Of a stretch of DNA of 64,000 bases, positions 1 through 13,146 are shown piece after piece. The translations under genes were made by a program, and so were the position numbers. Origin of the DNA: Blattamonas nauphoetae (lineage: Eukaryota > Preaxostyla > Oxymonadida); contig JARBJD010000032.1 in assembly GCA_033064195.1 (NCBI GenBank), positions 248,001 through 312,000 on the forward strand. The letters run 5' to 3'. The stretch's first letter is position 1. Every line of letters starts with the position of its first letter. A model generated the notes under the pieces. It saw nothing but the letters and a program-made list of their open reading frames with translations, did no database searches and was not told where the DNA came from.

Positions 1-136
1 TCTCTTGTGCAGTTTGTGCATGTATTTTTTCAATACAAAGGAGAAAAAACCACAACAAAAGAAATTGAATTGATCGACTTGTCATCCTTAATTTATCGGA
101 ATTTTCTATCATAATTCCGTGCAGGTGTCCCGACTC

Positions 137-3100
137 ATGACAACTTTGTCCACTTCCGCTGATTGTTCATATACATCCAACCTCTTCCGAGAATCACCTC
201 CTCTTCTCCAACTCCCGCTTTCTCAATCTACACAGATAAATTCTCTCTTCTTTGAGGTTTAATCTCCAAATTTGATCATTATATTTCCATTTCGCATCAT
301 TAGACGACATCTAAATCAACTATTCCTTGGATTCAAACGTCTCAATCTTCGGACGTCTTCTCAGTACTCGGTCATGAGACACCTGTTCACCAAATTCAGC
401 GACTTGTTGGCACATCCATATCTAAGCAAAATTTCCTGCATTTCTTGTTTCAACAGTCTCTCTCTCTTCTTTTCTCGATTGTTTTGTTCTGTCTCAGGGA
501 TCATTCACAAGAAGCATCAATCATAAAGACACTCTTTCTAAAGCACGCTCCTCATATTCCTTTTTTCGATAATGACTCTCAAACCGTGCGGAGACTCGAG
601 AGTGACTCACAGGATTTGATCGATTATCCTGATGAGGTTTCACATCGTTTTGTCACCGTTCTAAGCCTGCTACCGACAATTTGGGGTGTTTTTGATCAAA
701 AAGACTCTGTTATCTTGCTCTCTTATCCGTCGAGATTCACAATCTTCAACATCCTCAGGTCATCACCTCGATTTCTCCAACCATCACATACTCCTGCGAG
801 GATCCGAGAAATCCAACCTTTCCCTCCTGATTCAAACGGCTGTTCAAGTGATTATCTCATGGAAGTCTCAACATACAACATATATCCTTCACTACTCAAT
901 AATCCTCTAATCAACAAATCGAGCGTCACACCGAAGCAATCAAAGACAGCTCAATACCCAATCCTCGGAAAAGAGTCTATTGATAGAGCAGTATCCATGA
1001 ATGAGGGACGACAAACTGCTTTTTCTGGAAAGCAAGCGGATACAGACAGCGGAATTATCTCGTCTCAGCCTCTTCAAATCAACCAGAATATTCCAGCCAA
1101 TAATCGACTAAACCGCTTACTCGTTATTTTTCATCAGATTTTCTCCATTTTAAAGGATTTTCGTTCGCTATCCATCTCCCATGGCGCCATCGACAGTAAC
1201 AATGTCCATCTGTCGTTCGATGGAATTATTGTGCGGATCAACGGTTGGAAATCCTTGTCAAATGTGCATTCGGACGAACGATTCCAACACCATACAAAGG
1301 AAACTTGTTCAAATATCCTCGCACCATCCACAATCAAAGAAATCCGTTCATATCATCCAGTTCGCTCGCTCGTAGAACAATGGGGTCGAGAAGAGATAGA
1401 TACGTACACATACTTGATTGCACTGAATGCATTAGCAGGAAGAACATTAAATGGCGATCCCTCAGCACATCCCGCCTTCCCTTGGATTATCAACCTAAGC
1501 AATCAGAAAAACGGAGGAAAGTCTCTCCACCCGATCAACCAACGCTCTATTCCTGGCTCCCCCATATCATCTTTGTCTCTATCCGATAGCCACGAGAGAT
1601 ATCAGGAGACTCGCTGGGAATGGCGAGATTTGAAGCTAAGCAAATGGAGAGAGATCAGAAGAGACATGCAAGTCGACCACGCGTTCAAGTCGATGCTTTC
1701 CATCAAACAAAACCCTTCTGTGGCGTTGAAATCGTTCTACCCACAAGCCTCTCCAACCATCCTCACCTCATTTCCATCCTCGCCATCGTTCACGGCATTC
1801 CCACAACACCCACCCGAATCAGGCCCAGGCAGCTCGTTCACTCAACCCCTCCCACACCACATCTCCGATATCCTCTCCGACCACTCCTTCCTCACGTACA
1901 CCGCACGCCGCCAACCCATCAATGTTCTCCAACGCTTCGTCCGCGCCGAGTTCAACCCCCTCGAATACCCCGCGTCAATCTCCGATCTGTACGACAACAC
2001 GCCAGAAGAGGCCATTCCGGAGTTCTATTCTGATCCTTCCGTGTTCGTCTCGCAGAATCCGACGCTGTTGAAGGATCTGGAAGTGCCGAAGTGGTGTGCG
2101 GGGGAGAAGGATCCTGTCGAGTTTTTTGTGAAAACGCATCGAGATCTGTTGGAGTCTCCGCAGATCTCGAAAACGATTCATTTTTGGATCGATCAGACTT
2201 TTGGATATCTGCTCTCCAATCCACTCGCCGCTCTGAAAGACAAGCAAATTAAAGGACCACTCGCCACATCGTCGGTTCCGAGAAGTGGGGCGTCGGGAAG
2301 TGGAATGGTTCAGCTCTTCGACATGCCTCATCCCCCTCGGAATGTGTTCGGGTGGAAGGAGAAGACGATCAAGCACAGGCTGATGGATTTCGACGAAGAT
2401 AGCTCTCTCAAAATGGGCGATTCAGACGTCGCCATGTTCCTCGATTCGATGCGAGATCGTTCGGCTTCAACACTTGCCACGCCATCGTCCGACGAAACAT
2501 CAACCGACTCATCGTCAGTCTCTGCTCCGTCCCCTCTCCACTCGACAGAGAAGAAGGACGGGAAGGAGGAAGATGGACAGGAGAAAGGTGGGAAGGAGGA
2601 AGACTCGTTGGAGAAGATGCAAGCTGACGATATTTTTGCAGTTGGATGTCTGTTTGTCGAGGCATTGACAGGAAAGCGGCCGTTCACGATGAGAAGAGAG
2701 GAGATGCGGAAACAGGAAATTAAAATCATCCCGTTCTCAGACAGAATAAGGAAGAACGAGAACACTTCGCTCTCATTCACACTCAATCATTCATACGAAC
2801 CGCTCGCAAGGACACATCAGACACATCTCCACAATCTCATCTCAACTCTTCGCCCGTTCGTACCATCCCCCATCCTGGAAGTGATTGAAGCGACACTCAA
2901 CTCAGACTGGACTAAACGTCCAACACCCGCCACAATTCTGAAGAACACACAACTGTTCCCTCCGCACGTCTCGTCTGTGTCGCTCCTCATCCAGCGACTG
3001 ACCAAAGCCCGCTACGATCCTCGCAACAAGCCAGACGAGTCGATGTCGTCGATCATCACTCGAGTTGTGCTGGCTTCGTCCGATCTCCTCCTTCAGACTT

Positions 3101-6100
3101 CCGTTGAATCGCGAGCCCTTCTAAAACCACTCTTCTCCGCCATCTTTTCAACAGCTCTCCATTTCTCGCCAGACAGCCTCGCTCTTCTTCCTCTTCTTCT
3201 TCGCTTTTTTGGACCGTCGTTCATCAGAAAGGCGATTGCTCCGCATCTGCTCACTCTCACTCAGGTCGTGTCGCAGTCTGTCACACAGCTGACCATGTTT
3301 GAGTATCTCAACCCGTCAATCAGTCCTTCTGTCAACCCGTCCAATCTGTACAAAGGGTTCGTGTCCTTCCTCAACCACTCTTTCATCTCGACTGTTTCGT
3401 CGGTCTTTGGAGCAGATCTGTCCGTTCTCTTCATTCCTCACATTCTTTCCACTCTCAAACACACTTCTGGTCTCGTCCAAACGACACTGAGGGAGAGGAG
3501 AACAGGCGTATCTCCCAGCAAAGAAGACACGTCGACTCTCTCCTCCCTCCATCTCCACCTCGCCAACTCCATTGTCACCCTCTCCCACACAATCCCGTCG
3601 CCTCTCTTCTTCAAACACACCTTCCCGTTCTTCATCGATAACATCCAAAACCCTGCCATCGCCTCGATCTTTCTGTACATCAGCACGGAAATGGGACCTC
3701 ACTTCATCTACACCCACATCCTCCCTCTGATCATGTCTCTCCTCAACTCCCACCTCAGCAGGCTCCGCATGATGATCATGTTGAAGTCGAGACGGACTGA
3801 CCATCGAGCGCAGACTGTCGTGGAGGGCGATGTTGGTGCTCAGACGCCACAGCAGTCCATCGCTCAGCAGATTCAGAGGGCATCGTTCTCGTCGACGGGT
3901 GCAGGAACAACGCAGCATGTACAGGCTTCGCCAGGACAGACAGAGAATCCACTCTCAAAGGAGAGTGAGGAGCTGGCAGTGGAAGCTCTGCATGTTCTCC
4001 TTCAGCTGTTTATCTCGTTTCTCAGACGCTGCCCAAATTTCGCGTGTAACACGATTATCTTCACAAAGCAGATCATCTCGCTGATTGAAGCCAGCGAAGT
4101 GAATGAAACTCTCAACCAAACTGCCCAACACACAACTCAGCTCGTGCGGGACGCGATGATCGATGGCAGCGCAGAAGAGTCGAGCACGCTTGGTCTGCTG
4201 CCTCTCGAAAACACTCCCAAGGCACAACCAAAACCAGCGAGACAGCAAACGACACAGCCACTCGTCCCAACTCGACTGAAGAACAGACATTCCATCAAAA
4301 GACTCGAAAGTGGACAGACTGAGAGAGAAAAGGAAAAGTTGCCATCGGGAAGAGATCGATTCCGACACTGGCTGGGACAAGGACGGGAGTTCTTCGCTGC
4401 GTCAGACTCCGAAACCGACACATCGGACGACTCAGAAACAAAATCAGAGTCTGAATCTGGCCATTTCCAGCCGCTCACTTCAGGAAAACACCTCACAATC
4501 GACGTCAAGGCGAAAGCAATCTCTCCTCGTCCACCTGTCTCGCCCCCGTTCAACGCCCCAAGAGCCACCACTCCCGTCGACACCAATCTCCTCTTCTCGA
4601 CAGACCCGCTGAAAGCACAGCGGATCTACTTTCCGGACAGCTCGCCGGACGATCAAGGCGACAACAGCGACGACTCGTCGGACGATATCCCGCTTCCTGT
4701 TCCGGCATCGTCGAAACCGGATGTTGACGTTCCGAAAGAGGTTTTGGAGAAACAGCCGAGCAGCGGGGATGGAGGACAGGCTGCAATTAATGAACAGATG
4801 CTGCTTGCTCGTCAATCGATGCAGTTTGTGTCGGAGGGGAGGAAAGACACGTCGGGTGAAGCACTCTCGCCTGTCATCGCCGCTCCCACTCCACTCAAAG
4901 CGCAATCTCCTTTCGTTGTGAAGAACACAACTGTCGTTCCTCCCTCTCCAATCGTTACATCGAACTGGCATGTCCCAAAATCTCTCGTCAAAATGAAATC
5001 AGACGCCAACATCCCGCCCTTCATCCAATATCTCCTCGACCCCTCGCTCTTCATCTCCGAAGCGACGTTCAAGTCCCAACTGGGGCAGCGTGTTCTCTTC
5101 AAAAGTCTCGAGTTGCTGTGCTTGTTGATGGATTCAGCATCGTCTGCCCCGCCTGCTTCGTCCGCACAGAATCCGCAGACTCTCCTCATCACACAGAATC
5201 TCCTTCTCATCGAAGCTTTTCTGAACCTCATCTGCACGTCTCTCTTCACCTCGTTCTACACAACCCTTCCCATCACACCACAGCTCGCTCGTCTCCTCAA
5301 CCGACTCGCTCATCAGCTCTGCCTGCCTGATTGGATCAAGCTCTTTGAACACAAAACAGATCAGCTGGTCAAGGAACGCCCAACATCAGCGAGAAGCACG
5401 TGGACGCATCACTTGCTCGACATCCCAATCGACGCGTTCGACGAGAACATGGAGTTGATCCTCCTCACCTCCGCATTCCCGTCCTTCTCTTACCACGTGA
5501 TGGTGCAGCTGGAGAAGAAGGGAGGGTCGAAGTTCGAGCACCCATTCACTCATCTCTACCACATCATCTCTCCGCCCAAGCAGACCATCAAGGAAGTCCC
5601 TCAGATGAGCTCGAAACTCCCTCAACGCTCGCCCGATGTTGCTCGTCTGGCCATCGAACTTGAGGCGGATCAAGTCAATGGAAGCCCGAACGGACAACAG
5701 CAGTCATCGGCGCTTGTGATTGACGAGCTGGTCTTGGTCAATGGCCTCCTCCAAACGTCTCTTCATTCCATTCTCCACCAGGCTCAGCGCACGCAACAAT
5801 CCCAGACGCCAGATCCATCTGGAAGTCCACCATCTCTCAATGAGCCCAACCACGTGAAGTATCGCACGCTCCAACGCACCAGACAGCCTCAACCATTCCT
5901 CGACGACTTCATTTCTCGTTTGGTGCGAGCGCGGACCTACCAATATCAACCACTTCAGAGCCCAACCAATTCGTACGACAACCTGACCATTCCTCTGCAC
6001 GAACCAACCCCATCTCCGCCTCCATCCAACGATTCAGCGATTCAGCAAATCGAAAAGTCGCCAGAAGCGTCGCCTGTCTCCTCGCCAGTTCTCAAACAGC

Positions 6101-9100
6101 AGTCTGTCATCAAAGCAACCCACATCAAACGAGACGATGGAGAGGTTTCCGGGTTTAAAGTGTCTGATGCGATCAAAGAGAGTGTTGGATCGAAAAACGT
6201 GAAAGAAGCGCCGGTTCCTCCATCTCCACAAATCCAGAAATCAGAGCTTCAACGAGACAATTCGATTTGGGCAACGAAAATCTCGCATGCCTCCAATCCA
6301 TCCCCACCTCACTTCTTCACAACACCCTCAAAACTTGCCATGGCATCGCCCAGCTCAGAGGAAACTCATCGTAAACGAAGCAAAATGAGGAAACGCTCAG
6401 ACAGGAATGACTCGGACGAGAATCACACGTCAGACACTCAAGAAGAGTCGACAGATGATGATTACTCGACGAGTGGGTCGTCAGAAGAGACAGACGAGTT
6501 CATCCACGAAGGAGTGAGCTGGCACAAGGAGAAGAGGAGACGGCCGAGGAAGGCGGATGAGCGAGGATTGGATGTGGCTAATCAGGCCATCACAGCGTTG
6601 GGTGGGGGAGAGGTGAGGAAGGAAGAAGTCAGTCGTCCCATTCAGCCTCTCACCCACTCCAGTGCGATGTCTCTGCCTCGACATTGTTTGGACACGCTCA
6701 AAGCAGTCGATTCATTCCTCTATCAGGAATCATTCGTGAATCCAGAAAGTGTGTCCATCTCTCCGATGAACACTCCACGCTCGTTCGCTCAACTCGACAG
6801 TGCTTCAAGCGAGCCAGATTCAGAGAGATCGTCGATGGTGAATTCCCCTGCCCCGAGAATGCGCCCGAATCAACCCGTGGATCTCAATCCACTTGAAACC
6901 GCCTTCCGAACGAACGAAGTGACGCTCACATCTTTCCGAAAGTCGTCACCATTCTTCTTCCACACCTTCACATTCGCTGATAAGTTCCCATCTTTCCGCA
7001 ATCGGTGTCTCATCCACATCCACGGAGGGACATTGGAAGAGGCCAATCCATCCACCAAAATCGCACGCGCGACACAACATTGGACACGAGCTGGCCCCGT
7101 TTCGCCGGGAGATTCGCCTGATTCCAAAAAAGTTGAAGTTGAGTCGTTGAGTGTTGCATCGTCGCAGGTGAACAGACCGAGGCAGATGAAAGGAAGCCAT
7201 CGCATCTACTCCGGAACGAAAGCACCCGTTTCATCACTCTTGGCTTCTCCAAACGAGATGGTCATCGTTGCTGGGTCGGACAAGGTGACTGTCTACAATC
7301 TCGGAGAATTGCACGTTGAACCACACATCGTGTATCCACTGCACGCCTTCACCGCAACGATGCCTGTGTCAGATATTCAGTGGATGATTGGAGGCGTCCA
7401 TCCGCCGGCTTCGGAAGTGTTTGACGATGAAACTGAAGACGACTCTCCTCCTGTCGAGAAGAAGATATACCAAAGCAAACAGAACATTCATCAGTCTCTG
7501 CCTGTACCATGGTTCGTGAAGCGAAAGGAGGAACTTCACAAGGCTTCGGAAGGGATTGGGAAAACGAAGAAGAAACAACCAACTTCTGCTCCGAGCTCGT
7601 TCTCGTCGCGTGTGTGGATCGCGTCGTGCGCTGGCGATGTCCACATTTGGGATCTCAACTCTCAGAAAACGATTTGGAGTGACGAGTCGAGGTTCAGAAT
7701 CACCAAACAAGACATCCCATCGTCATCGTCGGCACACCAGATTCCACACGCAGGTGCCTCCTCAGTCTCCCTCTCGTCCTTCCACGAACACATCTACTTC
7801 TCCAGCAACTTCAACGTCTCACCCCAACACAAACATCAACAATCGTCTGTTTCACGCTCCAACATCTCTCCCGTCGTCCAGTTTGGATCGTCATGTTTGA
7901 TGCCAGTCTCCCCCGATGTGATCGCTGCAGGCGGTCGGGATGGATCCGTTCGATTGATCGACATCCGCCAGAAAGGGTTTGTGAGTGAATGGCAATTGTA
8001 CTGCGATGTGGAGGAGACAGTGAGTGCTGTTCAACGAGGATCATACGCGTCTCTCTCATCGCCTTTCGACAGCTCGCTGACAGACATGTCTGAGGGTAGT
8101 TATGCTTCATTTATTCCGAAGCCGCTCTACACGCAAGCACCAGCCATCACCACCATCGACTCGTCCGGTCGTCTCGTCACAAATCCACAATCACAAGCTT
8201 TCCAGACATTCGCGCAATATTCCACGCAGCATCAGACTTCGAGTGATCGAGCCAAAGCGCCATCGTCGCCGGAGGGACTGAGGAGTCGGGGAGTGACTTG
8301 TCTGAGTTACGGGTCGCTGGTGGAAGAGAATCCGCTTCTGAGCATGCTGTTGTATCACAACAACTTTAATTCCAACGAGAGGTTTAGAAATTCGACGAAT
8401 CTCTTCAACAGACTCGGATCAGCCGCCTCTCAACTCACCACACTCCCCAACTGGATATCATCAGCAAACACGCACTCCAACTCGATCGGGTGTGGTTGTG
8501 CAGATGGAACCATCTCTGTTCTCGACATGCGAACAGGAACCTCGTTCTGGAACTGGCAGACACGGCCTCAAGATCAGAACACGAATGAGCCTCAAATGTA
8601 CCCAACACGACTCTTCCACTCGCCTGCTGGTGTCGTGTGTGTCATGTCGGATGGGAAGGTTGAATCGTGGAAGCCTCCCCCGCACGGCTTCTCCTCTCTC
8701 TCCCCACGCCCACACAACGTCATCGAGTTTCTGATGGACGACATGACGAAGGCAGTGAAGGCGGCGTCAGACGATGTCACATCGCTCATTCGGTCGCTCG
8801 GAGCGAAACCAGTTGAACAAAACAAGGAAGAACTGCTCGACTATCAACTTGTGACTCTGACAAACACAGCGCTCCGTCAAGTGCTGAGTGTGCAGTCCCC
8901 TCAGCCCGATCCACATCAACCATTCGCTTCAGCACTGTCTTGTGTGAAGCCTCTCGCAACACTTCTCAATGCCAGCCATACAGCTGCTCATTCAGACGGT
9001 GCCTTCATCATCTCTCAACCCAAACCAATTTTCTCGACGAAATTCGGAACCAAAGTGTCGTTCTATCCCGGACAGCTCAACCAGCCACCGGAGCCAAGCC

Positions 9101-10212
9101 CACTTTCTGTTCCAGATCGAGATATTCTTGTCACTCCTCCACCGCTGATCAACAGGCTGCATCCGGAGACGCAGATCGAGCAAGCTCCTCCACTGACAAC
9201 GACAAGCACACTCACTCTCTCGCTCCTTCCGCATCGAGAGTTCAAGCCAACCAATGATTCTCCGTTCCCCCAACTTTCGAAAACTGAGACGGTCACAAAG
9301 ACGGAATCGTCAAGCTCAGCCCAACAAACAGGTCAGAGTCTCTCCATCGCGACCACGTTCCTTCACAACAGTTGGGGGTTGGGAGGACAGAGATCCTTTC
9401 CACACTCATCGACTGTTCAATCTGTCAACCCTTCCGCTCTTCTCTCCCAGTATCCTCTCTCATACACTCCAAACAGTTCACAGACAATCCATCTCCCACA
9501 ACCATCACAACTCCACACTTCACTTTCAATGATCCTCTGTTCTCGGAACATGATTGGAATCACATCCATCCCCATCCCATCCATCACTTCAACCACTCAA
9601 CTCGAGCATCTAATCGACCTGTACGCCCTCCTCACCCGATTTGTGCAGGAGGTGCAGGAGCTGGTCGATGACATGTCATCACAACGGTCAGACCCGCTTC
9701 TCGGAGACGACATTCCGCGTTACGAGAGAATCGGCTCGTCTGAGATTGTAATTCAGAAAGAGAAGGAGATTCTGCAGGAATTGGATATCCTGTTGACACA
9801 ACTAGCTGTGTCTATATTCGACAACTCGCAGGAACTGTCACAGCTGATTGCGAGACTCGCCGCGTTTGTGAAAGAGGGAGCAGACACAGGATCGTCATCG
9901 TCTCTTCAGCAGAACACAGCTATCCTCACCCGACAGCATTACTTCTCCTCTCTTCTTGCTCAGCTACGTCATATTCTCTCTCTCATCTCGTCTGTTGGTT
10001 TCCCAAGTCTCCAGAATGCTGCGGGACCGATCTCGGATTCATCAAAATCCTCGGACACTATCCAAACTACTCCCACCCTATCCCTTCGGGCATCCATGAA
10101 AGATATTGCAGGGACAACACCCTATGATTCACTCACAACCATCACCACCCTTCCCGGAACGGGAATAATCGTCACTGGATGGAAGGATGGTGGGATTCGC
10201 TTGTTATGGTAA
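137..10212 (+). CDS. WDR81: WDR81-family BEACH/WD40 protein with split pseudokinase
   Basis: About 3342 residues. The long frame has no ATG near its 5' end, and the first start-like codon there is TTG at 445. A better model puts exon 1 at 137-256 (ATG, 40 codons), an intron at 257-303 (GT..TAG, 47 bp) and exon 2 at 304-10212; the frame is open from 304. Residues about 320-350 (HGAI, NNV) look like a kinase catalytic loop without HRD or DFG. The BEACH domain follows (about 568-721: FNPLEYPAS, IPEFYSDP, LHRDLLES-like, HFWIDQTFGY). A kinase C-lobe comes next (about 813-926, DIFAVGCLFVEALTGKRPF), so BEACH sits inside a pseudokinase, as in WDR81 and plant GFS12. A helical region and long Ser/acidic linkers lead to C-terminal WD40 repeats (about 2339-3342, ending GWKDGGIRLLW). 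WDR81 acts in endosome maturation and aggregate clearance; the same role here is inferred. Family call is firm; the first exon is moderate. Confidence 0.9.
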
Positions 10213-10285
10213 TAATTTTGATTATTATTTCTCAATGAAAGTATCTTTATTAAACATGTCATCATCATTGTTAAAAAGCTTTCAT

Positions 10286-11812
10286 TTAATCGTTGCTGAC
10301 AATGTCAAAGCTCGATTGTTCATTCGGGGCCTCCGGGGAAGAAGCACGGTGTTGGATGGATTGAAGCTGAGATTGTGGAAATAAAGGATCTGCTGGTTGA
10401 GCAATTGATTGAATCTGAGACACTGCGAGCGGAGATTTATGGCGTTGGCGAAAACTGTTTGGCGTGCCCAAATAATTGGGTAGAGTCATAGTGCGGGAGC
10501 TATATGAATGAAAAATGTTTGGAGAGTCTTGTATAGTTGTGGGTGTTCCAATAGAATTGGATAGACATTCTCGTACTGTTTCTGGTGTTCCGATAAGTGT
10601 CTGTGTTGATTGAGTGTGGTTTTCAGGCATTTGGGATACCTCAGCCTCTGCAAAGTTTATCTGTTGGATGTCGATCGAATGATTGTTCTGTGAATGGGGA
10701 TATATTGAGGATATCTGTTCGATTGAATGTGTGATTGAATGATCAGCTGAGTTTGACTGACATTGAGTCTTATTGTAGATGGAAGGAAGAAAACGATCCT
10801 CGACCAGTCCAAAAAACAGAAGATTTGAAGGAGAGACTGATTTCGGGACTGGAGGAGGGCTTTTACGAAAGCTAAGTGTTCTAGTATTGTTTGGAGGCTT
10901 ATTAGTCGAGTGCACAACAGACTTATCACGATTAGAAATAGTTGTTAGATCATCTGAGGATAGACGATGCGTTCGAGTGATAGATGTTCGTGGGGTTTCG
11001 TCAACTTTTGGTGGACGTTTTCTTTCTTCTGGCTTCATGCTGAACTTTTTTGGTGGTCGACATGGTGATCGTCTCATGCTAAGGATTGAACAGAGTCTAA
11101 GTTTTGTATTTGCTGATGTTTCACCTGTATACAAGAGCTGAACTTCCACGATGGATGACCCTATTGTTTGAAGCAATTGTTGAGATTCGTTTTTATCAGG
11201 AACTGCAAATGTAACAGTATGTGTATCTGGATCAAGTGGATCTCGTGGATGTTGAACATTCATTGAGAAGATAGTGTAGTCGTCATTCCACGAAGAGATT
11301 GTGCCTGAGACACAGAAAGGAACCTTAGTCCAAGCAGTGAGGTTGAACTGATTTCGAATCTGGACAAAAGTTGGTCCGTATGTTTCTGAGATTGTGGCGA
11401 CAGAGTCGAGTGACATCGTTTCAGTGGGATGGTCATTTGGACAATGCAAAAGATGAATAACAAGTGGAAGTGATGAGCATTGAGCCTGATCAGTGCTAGA
11501 TGATTCAGAAAATGGTTGAAGGTCACTGATAAATCCCACGACGTTGTGCACTTTGTCTGGATTGTCGCATTCATACTTAACGGCTGCAGATTCAGTATAA
11601 AAATCGAGGCAAAACGAAAGGACTCCCATTTTTGGAGATGGTACAGGATTGAAAAGTATTGATTTTCCTTTTCGCTCAATTCTGCGTCCACGCCAAGAGA
11701 CAAGAGGGCGATTGCTGAATTGTTCTGCAAATTGATTTTGAAGGTGTTTTTCTGTACTATGGAGCACGTTCTTTACATAATTGATAAATGTCAATCCTCT
11801 TTCATTGTCCAT
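10286..11812 (-). CDS. Unknown Ser-rich protein, possible OB-like fold
   Basis: A 508-residue frame with an ATG start, lying tail to tail with the WDR81 gene (73 bp between stops). I do not recognise the family. The first 250 residues look folded. Residues about 160-245 alternate short hydrophobic strands with turns (VPFCVSGTISSW, VTFAVPDKN, VEVQLLYTGE), which could be an OB-type barrel, but that is only an impression. The second half is low-complexity Ser/Thr/Gln/Pro. It contains three short related units near residues 395-460 (IGTPETVREC, IGTPTTIQDS, LGTPNSFRQR), which could be phosphorylation or docking motifs. No membrane segment or signal peptide is visible. An upstream exon cannot be excluded. 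Confidence 0.4.
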   Translation of the reverse strand: MDNERGLTFINYVKNVLHSTEKHLQNQFAEQFSNRPLVSWRGRRIERKGKSILFNPVPSPKMGVLSFCLDFYTESAAVKYECDNPDKVHNVVGFISDLQPFSESSSTDQAQCSSLPLVIHLLHCPNDHPTETMSLDSVATISETYGPTFVQIRNQFNLTAWTKVPFCVSGTISSWNDDYTIFSMNVQHPRDPLDPDTHTVTFAVPDKNESQQLLQTIGSSIVEVQLLYTGETSANTKLRLCSILSMRRSPCRPPKKFSMKPEERKRPPKVDETPRTSITRTHRLSSDDLTTISNRDKSVVHSTNKPPNNTRTLSFRKSPPPVPKSVSPSNLLFFGLVEDRFLPSIYNKTQCQSNSADHSITHSIEQISSIYPHSQNNHSIDIQQINFAEAEVSQMPENHTQSTQTLIGTPETVRECLSNSIGTPTTIQDSPNIFHSYSSRTMTLPNYLGTPNSFRQRHKSPLAVSQIQSIAQPADPLFPQSQLQSIQHRASSPEAPNEQSSFDIVSND

Positions 11813-11975
11813 TGACCTCTTTATGTATGATTAAATTGTTATGGGCATCAATGAATCATGATTTCTCTTCAAAGAGTATACTGAGAAGATTCAGAAATGG
11901 TGAATACGAATTAAGATCGATGAAGCTCAAAAGAAGAGTTATAATCAAAATGGAAGAAAACAAAGATTACTCACC

Positions 11976-12776
11976 CTATTCAGATTGAGGCTGAGCTTGC
12001 ACAGCTGCATTAAAGTGCTGAAGCATTTGTAGAAGCTGTTTTGTCACATCTGGATGTTCGGGAAGTGGATTCTGAGACGGTGATGAGAAGTCCTGTTCAT
12101 TGGGATTGGATTTGATAGTATCTGATTGATCTGGTGAAATAACATGCCCTTTAATCTGAGAATTCGTCTCTTGAACAACGCAGTTTTCGACGTGAACCGT
12201 CGTTTGATCAACTGATGAATCTGGAGAAGCATCAGTTCTTGTTGGAAGTTGAAAAGGACGAGAAATGAGGGGGTTTGAATTCTGGAATTGTTCTGGTTCC
12301 GTATATATGTCCACTGAGATTGGATTGCAGTCAACTTTTTCTGGACTTCTGTTTCGATTCCGGGTGAAGCCTGAGAAGAAGTTTGTGATGCCTCCAACAA
12401 CATCATTTGCGAAGCTATCAAGTTGTTCTTTGGCGATAATACCACGCTCTGGATCTTTCGGGAAAAAATACGTATATGGGGTCAGTTTCTCGGCCCCATT
12501 GAGAGATGCACGGACGCCTTCAGTGGTCACTGAGAAGTCGATAACCTCATCGTCTGCACGGGTCAGTAAATAATACCTGAGATCATCATCACACGTAAGA
12601 CGGTGTGCTTCCCCACTTAACCGAGTTCCTTCGATAACAAGTCGATCATGAGATCTGAGATCGAGAAGATGAAAGATGTAGCATTCAAGTTCTTCGAAGG
12701 TTGTTTTGGTTGGGAGGACGATTGATTTTCGAATACCATTCGGTAAAAACTCAATTGAGAACTTTCGTGTTTGCAT
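11976..12776 (-). CDS. Small protein with ubiquitin-like or PB1-like N-terminus
   Basis: A 266-residue frame with an ATG start. The first 85 residues have a beta-grasp look: FSIEFLPNGIRKSIVLP, then an ELECYIFHLLDL helix, then DRLVIEGTRLSG and a final strand. That pattern would suit a ubiquitin-like or PB1 domain. The rest is polar and probably disordered, rich in Gln, Ser, Asn and Pro. It lies head to tail downstream of the beta-helix gene and about 160 bp upstream of the next minus-strand gene. Its function is unknown, and the fold assignment is by eye only. Confidence 0.4.
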   Translation of the reverse strand: MQTRKFSIEFLPNGIRKSIVLPTKTTFEELECYIFHLLDLRSHDRLVIEGTRLSGEAHRLTCDDDLRYYLLTRADDEVIDFSVTTEGVRASLNGAEKLTPYTYFFPKDPERGIIAKEQLDSFANDVVGGITNFFSGFTRNRNRSPEKVDCNPISVDIYTEPEQFQNSNPLISRPFQLPTRTDASPDSSVDQTTVHVENCVVQETNSQIKGHVISPDQSDTIKSNPNEQDFSSPSQNPLPEHPDVTKQLLQMLQHFNAAVQAQPQSE

Positions 12777-13146
12777 AGTGAAGATAGATTTTTGTGTCCC
12801 ATTATTTTTTTGAAATTGCCTGAACTCTATTAATCCGAGAATCTCATGATACTAACAATTATTGCGACTCTTCGTTAACTGAGACCAATTTGACATCACT
12901 GATGTATTTTGAGTGGTTTTGAACAGGTAGTTTCAAGAGAACTGAGAAGAACATGAGTTTAGATGTCTTTCTAATAAAAAGTCCTGGAGCCCTCTTCGCT
13001 CAACAATCACATCCATCCAACAAATTTCATGAGAAATCTGTCAGTTGACGACGAAAGAAGTCGAGAAAGCTTGAGGAACTTGTTCAAAGCTCGAGCATAA
13101 TCAAGAACATCAAATCAAAAGCTGACAAACAGCATTCACAAAGAAA
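12777..13146. other. Intergenic, nothing identified
   Basis: A 370-bp stretch between the ubiquitin-like gene start and the beta-helix gene stop, both minus strand. No exon, RNA gene or repeat is seen. It presumably holds the promoter of the downstream small gene and the 3' end of the beta-helix gene. Confidence 0.5.

Noticed and set aside
445-10212. Starting the WDR81 protein at 445
   Set aside because: The codon there is TTG, the frame is open back to 304, and an ATG exon at 137 splices in cleanly.
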